Shown in pieces: positions 24,901-36,364 of a stretch of 64,000 bases of DNA. A program made the translations under genes and the position numbers. The stretch's first letter is position 1. Every line of letters starts with the position of its first letter. The notes below the pieces were generated by a model that was given only the letters and a program-made list of their open reading frames with translations, had not been told where the DNA came from and made no database searches. The stretch comes from Limnoperna fortunei. Its lineage: Eukaryota; Mollusca; Bivalvia; Mytilida; Modiolidae. The stretch lies in NCBI GenBank assembly GCA_944474755.1, contig OX104123.1, positions 65,899,898 to 65,963,897 on the forward strand, in the 5' to 3' direction.

Positions 24901-26093
24901 AAAAATCCAATTACCTTTGATCCAGTAATCCAATGAAGAGTCTGAAAAGTGCATTATCAACAATGCTGACAGGCACAGCCTTCCCTGCAATAAATTTACA
25001 AACTTAAGGCTATCATCTATTTTCTCTTGCCTCTCTTGGCTGATTTTCCCAACAGATGCAACGTTGACATAAGATGTCATGGAAGTCTGGGCTTTTTTGT
25101 GGTTCTTTTTCATTGCTCCCAAGTCTTCTCCCACATGTTCATGTTCTATGTGTGTCATGAAATTGGTAGTGTTCCCTACAAAATATAAAGTTAAAAAATC
25201 ATTTCATTTACATGTTAAGCCAACTTTTTTCATGTCAAATAGACGATAAAGAGATGTGAAAAAGTGTATGCGACATAATATCATAAACTTCAAATCCTCA
25301 ACAAAAGATAGAAATCAACCTTCCAGGCAGCCCTAGGGTGCTGCTTGCTATATATCTTGCTATGGGCCCCAAGAACTAAACAAAACACACATATTTCAAC
25401 ATCTTTCTTATTCATTATTCTTGTATGTTTATATATGGTTACAGATGTAAATTGATTTCAATATTTAATTGTTTTTTTCTGGCAAGTTTTGCACTTCTTT
25501 GGACCATGTTTACATTTTATTTTTTCTATGAGTAGGCCTCTCTGCACCCGTACACTCACTCCCTTTTATGATGATTATCATAAATTTGTTCATTATTCCG
25601 AAATGTTTGCTTTTTAACAACAGTTGAACATAAATAATTGCCTCGTTTGCTTGAATTAGTCGCCTTGTCGCGGCATTAGAAGATTTGTTTACATTAACAT
25701 ACCCTTGTTGATATATTTTTTACGGCAGATTTTGCAAACTGCATGTTGCATATCCAAGGTCTGCTTTGATGGCGGTCCTTCTTTTATTTTATAAAATCCA
25801 AAATATTCCCAAACCCTGGATTTGGTTTTTCCAGGGTATGAATAAATTTGTCTAGTCTCGTAGTTGTTGTTATTTGGGTCATGATCGACCGCTTCGACCT
25901 TGTCATCCATTTTACTATACCCGGAAACGGATCGGACAGGTTAATTACAGAACAAAACCGGACAGAATTGAATTTCCGTATTTCGATCGGCGATGTCTGC
26001 GACATCCGATTTTTATTTTGAACATCGATTAGTAAGATCGGCGGGTGAAAAACGACAGTTTATCGATTGTAGGCGATAATCGTTCCATCACTA
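21951..26093 (-). mobile_element. hAT-superfamily DNA transposon (4,143 bp)
   Basis: The ends are inverted repeats, TAGTGTTGG at 21951 and CCATCACTA at 26093 (reverse complement TAGTGATGG). The 8-bp target duplication is CCAATACG (21943-21950) / CCAATAAG (26094-26101), one mismatch apart. The paralogous copy at about 31240 still has the empty CCAATACG site. Subterminal ATAATCG motifs cluster at both ends. The single transposase gene is on the minus strand in three exons. The element is recent relative to duplication B but inactive because of two coding lesions. Confidence 0.93.
22782..25910 (-). pseudogene. hAT transposase with N-terminal BED finger, two lesions
   Basis: DNA-binding and DDE-type transposase. 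Exon 1 (25910-25703) starts at ATGGATGAC and holds the first half of a BED zinc finger (CKICRKKY). Exon 2 (25175-24915) completes it with THIEHEH. Exon 3 (24318-22782) carries the RNase H-like core (HDGWTS, TTDNAANE, CYGHRINL, SRWNS) and the C-terminal hAT dimerisation domain (EWWKENEQFFPRL, SSVSSERVFSLCG). Introns 25702-25176 and 24914-24319 have GT-AG ends and compatible phases. Lesions: one base missing in exon 2 near 25005 (exon lengths sum to one short of a multiple of three), and an in-frame TGA at 23627-23625. Intact length would be about 668 residues, normal for hAT. The second intron contains three 40-bp tandem copies of a GCCAAATAAAATTG-type unit at about 24375-24490. Confidence 0.9.
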
Positions 26094-26540
26094 CCAATAA
26101 GTAATACTGTTCCAGTGGCAATCAAACGTTTAACCCTATATCCCATCCCGTCCCTAATGTCTTTAATTTATTGTTTGTAACATTATTCACGTGGCCCACT
26201 TTCGGGAAAGTTTTTACACTTAAGATAAGTTTTCGAATTTGTTTAACACTGGCGCAGCCGACACAATCTTGCAATTTTTCAGGAAATTATTTTTAAATTG
26301 TAAAATATCATTTGACTATTGCATCTAAAAAGATGTCATATTGGTCATACCAGGACGACACATAGTTAGATTTTAAGTAACGAGCCACGACCCAAATGTG
26401 TGCCATTTAACAGTTTTTACACCACCATGCATGTTTTGATGGACTGAATGGACGTGGGGAAAGTTTCTAAACTGTTGATACGTATTTTCATTTGTTTAAA
26501 ACTGTCCTAGGAGAAACAACAACTGGGACCATTCTGTACG

Positions 26541-26597
26541 AGGTAGACAAATACACTTTCGAACGTGACAGCGTGAGAAAGTGTATTTGTCTAACAA
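26541..26597. repeat. Perfect-arm hairpin
   Basis: TAGACAAATACACTTTC and its reverse complement GAAAGTGTATTTGTCTA are separated by about 15 bp. It lies between the end of duplication B copy 1 and the next R1 repeat. Confidence 0.7.
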
Positions 26598-26599
26598 GG

Positions 26600-26995
26600 A
26601 TTGATTGATTGATTAATGGTGTTTAACGCCCGAGCAGCAATATTGGAGCTATATTCAGGCGATGAACATGAAATGATGATGAATGAAAATGGGATGGGAC
26701 ACAAGGAAAAATAAGGGTAATGGATTTTGCCACTGGCAAATGGGAGGATGGATAGGGTCGGGCAATTTAGCCTCCTGTAGCGGGATCGAAATCCCTACTC
26801 ATAGCGAATACTACAGCAGCGTTCTTTAACGTGCGAGGAACGTGGCATTTTTCCCAACACGGTGCACTAATATGGTTTGCGGTCAGGCTTTCCGTATTAT
26901 GGCCTGACAACCCCAGCTTGCCAGGGGTACCCCATTCAACCACCTGGGGCACACATCCCAGTCGGTCTTTAGGCAAACCGACCTGACACGCCGGT
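26600..26995 (-). mobile_element. R1 repeat, 5' truncated
   Basis: Minus-orientation R1 lacking the GC-rich head: it stops within the ACACGCCGG segment. A 10-bp duplication with one mismatch (TCTAACAAGG 26590-26599; TCTAACGAGG 26996-27005) flanks it. 5' truncation with an intact tail is typical of target-primed reverse transcription. Confidence 0.85.
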
Positions 26996-27556
26996 TCTAA
27001 CGAGGAAGGCGCTGCTATAAATTACTTGAATAAACCCCTCGATCCCACGCATTAATAATTGGTGATAAATAAGGAGGGTGGTATTTATTATGGTGCGACT
27101 CGTATTCGACCAATCAAATGAAAAGCTGATATTCGAAGCTCGTGCTATCGTTTTGCAGTGACATCAAAATTTGACATAATTAAGGCGGAGTTTTTCTGTG
27201 CATTATTGGTTGTAATTGTAGTTGGTTATTGCATGGTTGTTTTTCCCTTGAGTTTACAGAGACACGTGACCTTTAATACAATATTATCCAAGAGTTTTAA
27301 TTTAGAACATATATACTCGTCTCTTGTTTATTCGCGAGAAAAGATCAAAAGATTTCATGTTACAATTGTGTTCAACTCACACCTTAATGTGTATGTTTGT
27401 TCGGCAAGGCTATTCATGACGTCTTGAAACCCTGTGTAATATTGATTTGGGTAATTAAAATTTTACGTAAAATCATTTTTTTACAGAATATGAAAGACCG
27501 AAACCGAGATTAACTTACGAAGACCCTGACACTCTGCTTGATGCACCTATGCAAAG

Positions 27557-28066
27557 ATTGATTGATTAATGGTGTTTAACACCCGAGCAGCAATATTTCA
27601 GCTATATTCAGGCGATGAACATGAAATGGATGATAAAAATGAACATGAAATGATGATGAATGAAAATGGGATGGGACACAAGGAAAAATAGGGGTAACGG
27701 ACTTTAGATTGCCACTGGCAAATGGGAGGATGGATAGGATCGGGCAATTTAGCCTCCTGTAGCGGGATCGAAATCCCTACTCATAGCGAATACTACAGCA
27801 GCGTTCTTTAACGTGCGAGGAACGTGGCATTTTTCCCAACACGGTGCACTAATATGGTTTGCGGTCAGGTTTTCCGTATTATGGCCTGACAACCCCAGCT
27901 TGCCAGGGGTACCCCATTCAACCACCTGGGGCACACATCCCAGTCGGTCTTTAGGCAAACCGACCTGACACGCCGGTCAGGGTACTGGGCGCTATTTAGT
28001 CGCCTTTTACGACAAGCTAGCGCGACTGCGGTCTATTCTTTTAGCCACCCGGATCCCGCACGGGGC
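27557..28066 (-). mobile_element. R1 repeat, full length, with confirmed empty site
   Basis: 510 bp with the (CAAT)n tail on the left and the GGCCCCGTGCGGGATCC head on the right. Target duplication CTATGCAAAG (27547-27556, 28067-28076). The paralogous empty site CTATGCAAAG occurs once at about 20313-20322. Confidence 0.92.
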
Positions 28067-28177
28067 CCTATGCAAAGAAAAAGATACTGAAAAAACACAA
28101 GGAATCACCTAAAGCACGTTGTTTATATTGTTACATTTAAAAATCATGCCGTCATACGGTGTTTCCTGAATGACATC

Positions 28178-28435
28178 CGATGGCCGAGTGGTCAAGGTAG
28201 TTCGTCTACTATTGATCACGTGGTCTGTCAACACCGAGATTGCGGGTTCGATTCTCACTGCAGGCAGGGTGTACTCGACTCCAATCTTAATTGACAAGGA
28301 TTGCCAGTTTTCCTACCACAGGTCCGGGGTTTTTTCCGGGTACTCCGGCTTCCTCCCCCAATAAAAACTGGACGCCATGATATAGCTGAAAAATTGCTGA
28401 AAGTGGCGTTAAACACCATCAAACAACAAAACAAA
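28178..28435 (+). mobile_element. tRNA-derived SINE with confirmed empty site
   Basis: Head with RNA polymerase III A box (TGGCCGAGTGG) and B box (GGGTTCGATTC), then a body ending in GTGGCGTTAAACACCA plus a CAAA-type tail. Duplication CTGAATGAC(A/G)TC on both sides (28166-28177, 28436-28447); the same site is single at about 20424. The tRNA-like head cannot fold as a normal tRNA because it has a long insertion and continues into the SINE body. Confidence 0.92.
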
Positions 28436-29312
28436 CTGAATGACGTCAATTTTTAAATCACATAAAAAGCCAGAATTTTACAAGAACCTTTTAAAATTGT
28501 ATTTTGTCTCAGGAATTATTTTACATGCATTGGAAACTTATTATTACTGTTTAATTCAAGTAAATTAAATTTAATTGAAAATAAGGTCTATAACAATTAC
28601 CAAATTATGTGATTGTAATATAAATATAAATTACTATAATTATAGTCGATACCAAGCTTTTAAATTAATGAATACTCAACAGTGACTACTGCTTACTCTT
28701 TCTTGTTAACATTTAATTGTTTCATCCTGCTAGGATTTCAGTTTTTGAACTGTCATTTCGAAATACGGGTTCTCCAAACCTAAGCTTAACGAGCTTTGGG
28801 TTCGTGGCATAAATACCACCACTGAATACTTTTTGCACCATTCAAAAACTTAATCATTGCTATTGCACAGTTAGACTTTAAGTAAATACCCAACTGACCA
28901 GAATGCAACAACTAAGCCTTCAATGGTTCTCTTTTCCGTGTAAAAACTACCCGTAGTGAAAGAACTTACTGGAAGTGTACCCTCCTATCATGCCCAGACA
29001 CTATCAAAACAAGAACGACACTTGTACACATGCTAATCACTTTTCAAACAGTTCTACAACATCCATATCCAGCTTGAGATACTATGTATCCAGAAAGAGC
29101 AAACAAACCTACTGCAGTCTCGATACTAAATAGCGACCATAAATCAATATATTCATTTGGTGAAAATCCATCGAATTCGTACATACTACCAAGATAAAGT
29201 AAAAATGGAAATCGATTCATTAAACTTCAAAAAAAAATATTTTACTCCTTGTGCGTTCGAAAACTCAAAGTAGCATTGCTCTTATGTTGTTTCTGAAGTA
29301 TTTTGAGTTAGT

Positions 29313-29558
29313 TAGAATGGTGTTTTAACGCCACTTTCAGCAATTTTTCAGCTATTTCATGGCGTCCAGTTTTTATTGGGGAAGGAAGCCGGAGAGAACC
29401 CCCGACCTGCGGTAGAAAAACTGGCAATCCTTGTCAATTAAGATTGGAGTCGAGTACACCCTGCCTGCAGTGAGAATCGAACCCGCAATCTCAGTGTTGA
29501 CAGACCACGTGGTCAATAGTAGTCGAACTACCTTGACCACTCGGCCATCGCGGCCCCG
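29313..29558 (-). mobile_element. tRNA-derived SINE
   Basis: Minus-orientation copy with tail side AATGGTGTTTTAACGCC and tRNA-like head CCACTCGGCCATCGCGGCC. Flanking sequences AAGTATTTTGAGTTAGTTA and AAGTTGTTTTATGAGTGTTA look like a diverged target duplication. Missing from duplication B copy 1. Confidence 0.85.
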
Positions 29559-29685
29559 AAGTTGTTTTATGAGTGTTAATAACATAAATGTATGTACAAT
29601 ATATCTGTATTAATAAAAAAATCGTTCGCCGAAACATCAATAAAGCACCCTCTAATAGATGCATGCTGTCATATTTCTGTTTAAG

Positions 29686-29956
29686 AAATAATTCATGGCT
29701 GCCCCAATTTTATGGATTATTTAAATATGGTTAAGCATTATAGTCATAAATATTTTGCCATGAGCGTTAGCGAATGGTAAAATATCATGAATATGATGCT
29801 TACCCATATTTAAATAATCCATTAAATATATAAATATGGGTAAGTATTATATTCATGAATATTTTGCCATGAGCGTTAGCGAATGGTAAAATATCATGAA
29901 TATAATGCTTACCCATATTTAAATATCCATAAAATTGGGACAGCCATGAATTATTT
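29686..29956. repeat. Nested palindrome (foldback)
   Basis: Outer arms of about 45 bp: AAATAATTCATGGCTG at 29686 is matched in reverse complement by CAGCCATGAATTATTT ending at 29956. Inside are two tandem units (about 29727-29815 and 29832-29920), each itself a hairpin, ATATTTTGCCAT / ATGGTAAAATAT around GAGCGTTAGCGA. Confidence 0.88.
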
Positions 29957-30710
29957 CGATTCTGATATGAAAATACAGAAATTTTACATTTCGCGACTAC
30001 CTAGGTAAAGGTTTATTTTGGCTGTTCCAATTTCCGAGAACCTCCCTTGTTTCGAAATTATTATATTTCTCGTGTAAAATTTAATAGAAAAAAACGAAGA
30101 AATATAAATTAAAAACAAACAAACATTTATTAACATTTACAATAAAATTTAACAATCAAAACAAAGAACGACAAAATTAAATGCTTTATTACATCAGTCG
30201 CCGTGTGGCGTGTCTGGGACTGTTCATGTGTTGCTGTGTTTGCGTGAGAAATGAAAACCGCTTACCGAATTTGGTCGATCTTATGCTCCTGTTTTAGATA
30301 AACAATGGTGCAAATTTAAATCGACAGTTATTTTCCAAAATTAATCAACATTTTGAAATTCGGTTGCGTTTTCATTGTGATACGTAACGGTAAATTCGTT
30401 TGTGGTGGGGGCGGGAAAAGTCTCGCGGTTTTCATTGAACGTCATTGTAAACCACGCAACGTCCCTTGAAAACACAACGTAGCTAAAGTCAAGGAAGACT
30501 TGTAACATGTAAACAATAAAGGCATAGAATAGAAAATGGACTTGTTATCGTGAAAACATGTTATCTATTGGATTTTCTTACAAAGGTACAAAATAAAAAA
30601 AATTTTGAAGCAAAAACATCAACACACGGGGGTTTTTGAAATGGCTGGAACAGCCGTATTTTGTTAAATATTTAAATATTTACCAAAACGTTTGAAGGAC
30701 GTCATATTAG
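29957..30710. mobile_element. Remainder of an unclassified 1-kb insertion
   Basis: With the palindrome it makes a block (about 29685-30710) absent from duplication B copy 1. GGCTGTTCC near 30022 and GGAACAGCC near 30650 form an inverted pair. Possible flanking duplication GTCATATT at 29668-29675 and about 30702-30709. No coding capacity, so probably a non-autonomous DNA element; 8-bp duplication would suit hAT but is not secure. Confidence 0.5.
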
Positions 30711-31002
30711 AATATTGATTATGTATGCATTTGAGTGTATCGTTTTTATATTTTATGAAGATTATCGAAATTGTATAAAATCACTTCAAAGCTACTATTG
30801 AATACAAACGCTTGAAACTTCATTGTAAATAATATCATGTTTCAAATGTAACAACTTATCGTCACTGGAACGTACTGTGTTGATCTTGAACTTTCTTAGA
30901 AGGTCAGTGAAAATGAAAGAATTCATTTTGGATAACATTGTTGATTTGGTTATCACGATTTGTTTAATTATTAAATTATAATAATTGGTTTTTCTCACTC
31001 TA

Positions 31003-31330
31003 AGGCCCTGGGACTATACTCCGAGGGTATCAATGGCTGGACAACAGAGTAGTTTAGCACATTTCCGGGTGGACCTCTCGGTGAAAAGTCTCGGGGTCAT
31101 AAAACGGAAAGCCTGGCCGCAGTGGTTGACGTGTATTGCGATTGACACGCTCCTTGAACGATAAACACCAATTTTGAAATTTTCCATAAATAGTAGGTTC
31201 ATTGTAGCCGCTTCAAAAGGCTAAATTCGTCGCCCCTTTCCAATACGTGAAACTTTTCCAGTGGCAGTCAAATATTTTTATCCTATGTCCCATCCCGTCT
31301 CTTTTTTCTTTGATTTATTGTTTCTGACAT
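31003..31330 (+). mobile_element. R2 repeat, copy inside duplication B copy 2
   Basis: Orthologous to 21695-21950 plus 26102-26180, here uninterrupted (CCAATACG followed directly by the CCAGTGGCAGTCAAA block). Confidence 0.75.
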
Positions 31331-31579
31331 TGTTCACGTGGCCCATATTCGGGAGCGCTTTTACACTGAAGAGACATTTTCTCATTTGATTAACACGCAG
31401 CCGACACAATCTTGCAATTTTTCAAAGAATTTAATTCAAATTGTAAAATATCATTTTACTATTGCCTTTAACAAGACGTCCTCTTGGTCAGACCAGGATG
31501 ACACAAAGTTGTTTTTTTAAATAACAAGCCACGACACGAGTGTGTTCAATGTAACAGTACATACACCACCAAGCATGTC

Positions 31580-31847
31580 GGGGCCTCGGTGGCCGAGTGG
31601 TCAAGGTAGTTCGTCTACTATTGATCACGTGGTCTGTCAACACTGAGATTGCGGGTTCGATTCTCACTGCAGGCAGGGTGTACTCGACTCCAATCTTAAT
31701 TGACAAGGATTGCCAGTTTTCCTACCGCAGGTCGGGGGTTTTCTCCGGGTTATCCGGCTTCCTCCCCCAATAAAAACTGGACGCCATGATATAGCTGAAA
31801 AATTGCTGAAAGTGGCGTTAAACACCATCAAACAAACAATCAAACAA
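31580..31847 (+). mobile_element. tRNA-derived SINE, best-preserved copy
   Basis: Starts GGGGCCTCGGTGGCCGAGTGG with intact A and B boxes and ends with a (CAAA)n tail. A 12-bp duplication ACCAAGCATGTC (31568-31579, 31848-31859) flanks it. The empty partner site is at about 26420-26430 (ACCATGCATGTT). Confidence 0.92.
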
Positions 31848-32119
31848 ACCAAGCATGTCTTGAAGGACTGAATGGACGTGGTCTACATTCCGGAAAATTT
31901 TCACTGTTGATACGTATTTTATTTTGTTTAAAACTGTCGTAGGCAAAACAATTTTATATATTTTTGAAAGAAATTACCTTGTATGGTAAAATTTAATTTT
32001 GCTGCTTTTTCAGATGTTACATACATTTTGGTTTCCCGTCTTATTTGTATATATTTTCTGATTATTGTGTTCTCGTTTTGTTAATAGGGGAAGGATATCC
32101 TATAAATAATCGAATTATT

Positions 32120-32231
32120 AAGGTCTTTCCCACTTCCAGTGGGAAGACCTTATTGTTTTTGTTCGGATTATTTTTAAGGTATTTCCCACTTCCAGTGGGA
32201 AGACCTTATTGTTTTTGTTCGGATTATTTTT
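32120..32231. repeat. Two tandem 56-bp units with hairpin head
   Basis: Each unit begins with AAGGTCTTTCCCACTTCCAG (second unit A for C), which folds on the following TGGGAAGACCTT, and ends TTGTTCGGATTATTTTT. Confidence 0.85.
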
Positions 32232-34295
32232 CTTTTTTTTTCGCCAACTTCAAAACCAAACAGTTAAAAAAACTACGCGACATATCATTTTGGTCTTTCG
32301 CGACAAGTTTTTTGGCACTGAAAGTCTATTCGGAATTCATCCTGAGAAATCGAAACCTTTTTCTTTATGGGGTTATCTGCCCAAACACCGAAAACCTTGT
32401 TATCGCGTAATCTCTGGAACTATAACAGATACAAAAAAAAACTAAAAAAACATGTTAAGGAACTTTTGAGACAACTTTATGACATATTTTGGCTAAAAAT
32501 TTCTGACTAGCGAAGGCGAGCGGTATCCCTTGAATGTTTCAAAGACTCTGCTTATCACAGTAACTCACAAACCGTAAGTCGAAATCATGAAAGGTCTTCA
32601 CCATTTGTCGTCCTGTGAAATGTCCTTAAAGAAAATCTCAAATTGACCTCGACCTTAGGCCTCCAATCTTGTTATCATTACAACTCAAAAACTATAAAAG
32701 ATAGAAGAAGACAATAAATGGGGAAAATACTCCTCATCAAGGCCGTCATTGATACATTTGGTCCGAAACTGTGCGATGAACCGTTTTCGAGTTCGGACCC
32801 TTAACTCATTTCGGTTAATCAGTTTTTGGCATACAACTTGAAAACCGTTACAGATAATATAGTAAAGATATAGGTTTTAACATGATCACCAAGTAAAGGC
32901 CTTCAATTTGAGCCAAAATTCAAAGGTCACAGGTCAAGGTCATACCATGGCAAACCAGGTCAGCATTACAAAATGTACATATATTTTTAAAATTAGTATG
33001 ATGTACTTTACTAAAATATGTCATTTTACAACCGGAAGTTGCATTTTATCCTTAGCAACGGCCACAAAAGTCCTTGACAACTATATATTTTTTTACTCAT
33101 GGCAACAGAAATAGTCTACTCCTCCTGCTGCACGTAAAACAACAAATCTATCAAATTCAATTACGATCGATTGGGGTCATGTTTGTTCAATGAGTCTGCG
33201 TATCCACTCATTTTTGCTACGATTCAGAATGTAGTCTATAGCCAAATTGAGTTGTCTCGCTTTAGCTGCTGTTCCTGTTTTACAATATTGACAATGCTCG
33301 TATTATTGTATGAGATAAATTTTTAGTATATCGGGATGGTAGGTATTAAATAATTCAATGTTATTGAACTCGCATGGTTTGTGCACTCCAGTTTCAACAA
33401 CATTAAGAAGCTTCTCAGCATCTTTTTCGCCTTGTTCATCGTGTGGGACCATTCTACTAGGGTTCACAAGGTCTAATTGCTAAGAGGAAGTCCACTTTTT
33501 GTAAGTGTATCCAATATAAATTTTGTATCCACCATGTCCCCCTAACATAGAGGGTTCAACATATTATGGTTATATTGTTCTCTGCTAATATAGAGAAAAT
33601 GACATTAGATGAATTATCAATAAATCCGTGTAATTGACGGGAAAAACCGCGCTGCCTTCTTGTAAAATTGTATAAGAACATTAATTAAAAAATTCTGGTA
33701 CTCCACGTACCTGAAATGTCTTTGTATTAGGTATTTGTCCTTTTTAACCCTTTAATACATGACATGCCCTTCACTCTAATCAGGCTATAGAAAGTCTTTA
33801 GTTTTAGCAAACACAATTATACACTCCAAAGTTCATTCACATGTGAACATGATTAGCAGGGGCTGATTAATTTAATTTTATTTTAATTTTTACAATGACC
33901 GCAGGCTATGTAGAAGAAAATTTTTAACATATATCCATTAACATTTTAGTTCTTTAAATTTACATCTTTTTTATTTCTATTTTATCTGACCTTTTTATGA
34001 CATTGTCTTGAGGACATCATGACGCTCAGTTATTGATTATAGAGATATTGAATATGTAAAATGGACATGATTATTTTAAATAAATATAAACAGAAGAAAA
34101 TATAGAACTATATTATTCTAAATATTTTTGTATGAATCATATATAGTAATAAATAGAATAAAATCTCGAATCTGAAATTCAAATGACCACATTTATAAGC
34201 TGGTAGAGTTTGAAAAATGTGTTATAACATCATTCTTTGATTTACTTTTGACCCATACGCTATTTAAATTGAAACAACTCGCATCTTATTAGTTG
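32232..34295. other. No gene seen; degraded repeat sequence
   Basis: 32570-32960 contains phrases repeated with variation (AACTCAAAAACTATAAAAGATA, ACTTGAAAACCGTTACAGATA) that look like an old tandem element. The remainder is AT-rich without coding signal. Confidence 0.45.
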
Positions 34296-34400
34296 TCTGG
34301 ACCCTTGTGACGGGGGTTCTCGTTGCTCGACCCACAGAGCTACCCAGCAAGACTGTGGGTGAGAGATAGGGTTGGCCAGTTCTTTGTGGTTGTAGGAAAA
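34296..34400 (+). mobile_element. R2 fragment (head only)
   Basis: CTGGACCCTTGTGACGGGG...GCTCGACCCACAGAGC matches the first 90 bp of the R2 copy at 58355. Confidence 0.55.
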
Positions 34401-36200
34401 TAGATAGCGGACCAAAGTGAAGGACCTGTTTGGACAGTATTACGTTCTTGTTTTAAAAGACCCATTTTGTATATTCCGCAAAACAGTAGGCCCAAAGTTG
34501 CCGACGGCACCTAAGAAGAATGTTCTGTCCCTACGCAATAAACCAGACTTTTCAGTAGTATTCAAATTTGTGTTACCGTGTTTCCGTTCGCCTAATCCGT
34601 TTTCAAGAATTTTCGTCGAGCTGAAACTAGACGGAAATCAAACATTAAATCAATCTTATAAATCGATCGTAAATATACTAAGTGTGTGATTTTCGTCGAA
34701 ATACAATGTTTTTAAATTGGGTTTTTAAGGTTATGTTTGCTACGATTTAATTTTCTTGATCGTGATAAATAATTTCTGTCCGAATATGTATTGCAACAAC
34801 AAATTTGCGTCAAACACATAATCTCGTTTCTACAGAGATACCTGACACCCTTGGCGGAAGCCTGGTATCCCTTAAAGATAATTCGTTTCTCCATTTTTCT
34901 GTGAATATAGTACATAATTTCCATCGCAAAGGGCATTCAGCGGATTTTAAATAAAAATGATATAAAACATATCTGGTGTTAAATATTTTCAATGAATATG
35001 TTTACGTTTATGTATCATCGACTGCAACAGAACATTACGCGATAATGTATGCTGTAGTTTAATTTTAAATTTGAAATTAGAAGTCACGTGATCTATTGTT
35101 CTATTCAAAGTTTCCACAAAATAACGGTTTGAAACGGCTACTTTCAAATAAAATCAAGATACCTTTCAATTTCTTTAATTAATATAACATGCTGTGTATT
35201 GAAACATGAAATGGTCAGCTCATACTTTTATCACTTTGAAACCTGAAAAATTGTCTGTTTCATCATTATCACGCAACTCGTTTTAATATTGAACTTGTAC
35301 AAAAGTTAGGTTCATATCACTTTTTAAACTCGAAAAAAGCTCTACTTTCCGAATATATTTAATCGTGTACGTATGAATCAATTTGTAATTGCTAGTTTCA
35401 ACATGTATAACACATCTATTGGGTCATTGTCGTTTCTGTAATTAAAGTCAGTAAACGATTACATTATCACGTTCACTGAAGACTTGACGTTAGATTACGG
35501 TAAATTAGTGTCAGGAATTTAAACGGATATGTCAAGAGGTAATATCATCGCATATCAAGGACCCTTTATAAAATAATATTCGATAACAACTTTTATTTAA
35601 ATTATTTGATAGATTTTGTTTAGCCTCACATGTTCGATGCCGAAATGTCATCTACATTTTTCTTCAAGTAAATTATAATTGAACGTTGAATGAATAAAAA
35701 CAATTTCTGTGAAATTTCAATAAATTAACCAAATCGAAATTGGTATATTTCTGTATTTTTATATATACACTTATAAAATGTAGTAAACAAGGGAATTTTT
35801 TATAAATGTTTTATTATGCAAACTGTGGTAATAATATTAACTAAGTGGAATAATGCAACTTGTAACATTAGTTTTTTTATTTAGTGTGTCTGTACAATGT
35901 GTGTAAATTGGGGGATTGAAAAAATAACAAAAAATATATAAATTAATACCACTTGAGTATTTCCGTAGACCTACCTTAATGTCCGTCGTTGTCTTACATA
36001 AGGTAATGACAAGTAAACTTGGTGAGCGTACCGGAAGGAGCATAGTTTTGTTGTAAATAATGCACAAGTTATTCGGATTGAATAAATAGATGACATTTGA
36101 AGTTGTTTTTCCTGAATTCAACTGTAGTGGATTGAAAAAATCTTAATAAACTAACAAATTTCAATGGATTCTGCAATATGTTTGCAACTTATAACAATTG
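34401..36200. other. No gene seen
   Basis: AT-rich. The longest frame (34417-34689) lacks domain, splice or signal-peptide support. Confidence 0.5.
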
Positions 36201-36358
36201 ACTGCAGGCAGGGTGTACTCAACTCCAATCTTAATTGACAAGGTCGGGGGTTCTCTCCAGGTACTCCGGCTTCCTCCCCAATAAAAACTGGACGCCATGA
36301 AATAGCTGAAAAATTGCTGAAAGTGGCGTTAAAACACCATTCAAACAAACAAACAATA
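36201..36358 (+). mobile_element. tRNA-SINE, 5' truncated
   Basis: Begins at TGCAGGCAGGGTGTACTC, lacking the tRNA-like head, and ends in GTGGCGTTAAAACACCATTC plus (CAAA)n. It has an internal deletion in the CCAGTTTTCCTACC block. Confidence 0.85.
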
Positions 36359-36364
36359 TAGCAA

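Larger units (their letters stand above)
20258..26520. repeat. Local duplication B, copy 1
   Basis: Collinear with 27480-31945, starting at ATATGAAAGACCGAAACCGA and ending near ACTGTTGATACGTATTTTCA. It lacks the R1, SINE and palindromic insertions of copy 2 but contains the hAT transposon (21951-26093). No gene is recognised inside the unique sequence. Confidence 0.85.
27480..31945. repeat. Local duplication B, copy 2
   Basis: Partner of 20258-26520, interrupted by R1 (27557-28066), three insertions described separately (SINE 28178-28435, SINE about 29313-29558, palindromic block about 29685-30710) and SINE 31580-31847. The unique sequence between them aligns collinearly with copy 1 but contains no recognised gene. 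Confidence 0.85.

Noticed and set aside
31585..31665. tRNA-Ser/Leu-like gene
   Set aside because: A and B boxes are present, but the spacing is too long and the sequence runs on into a SINE body with tail and target duplication.
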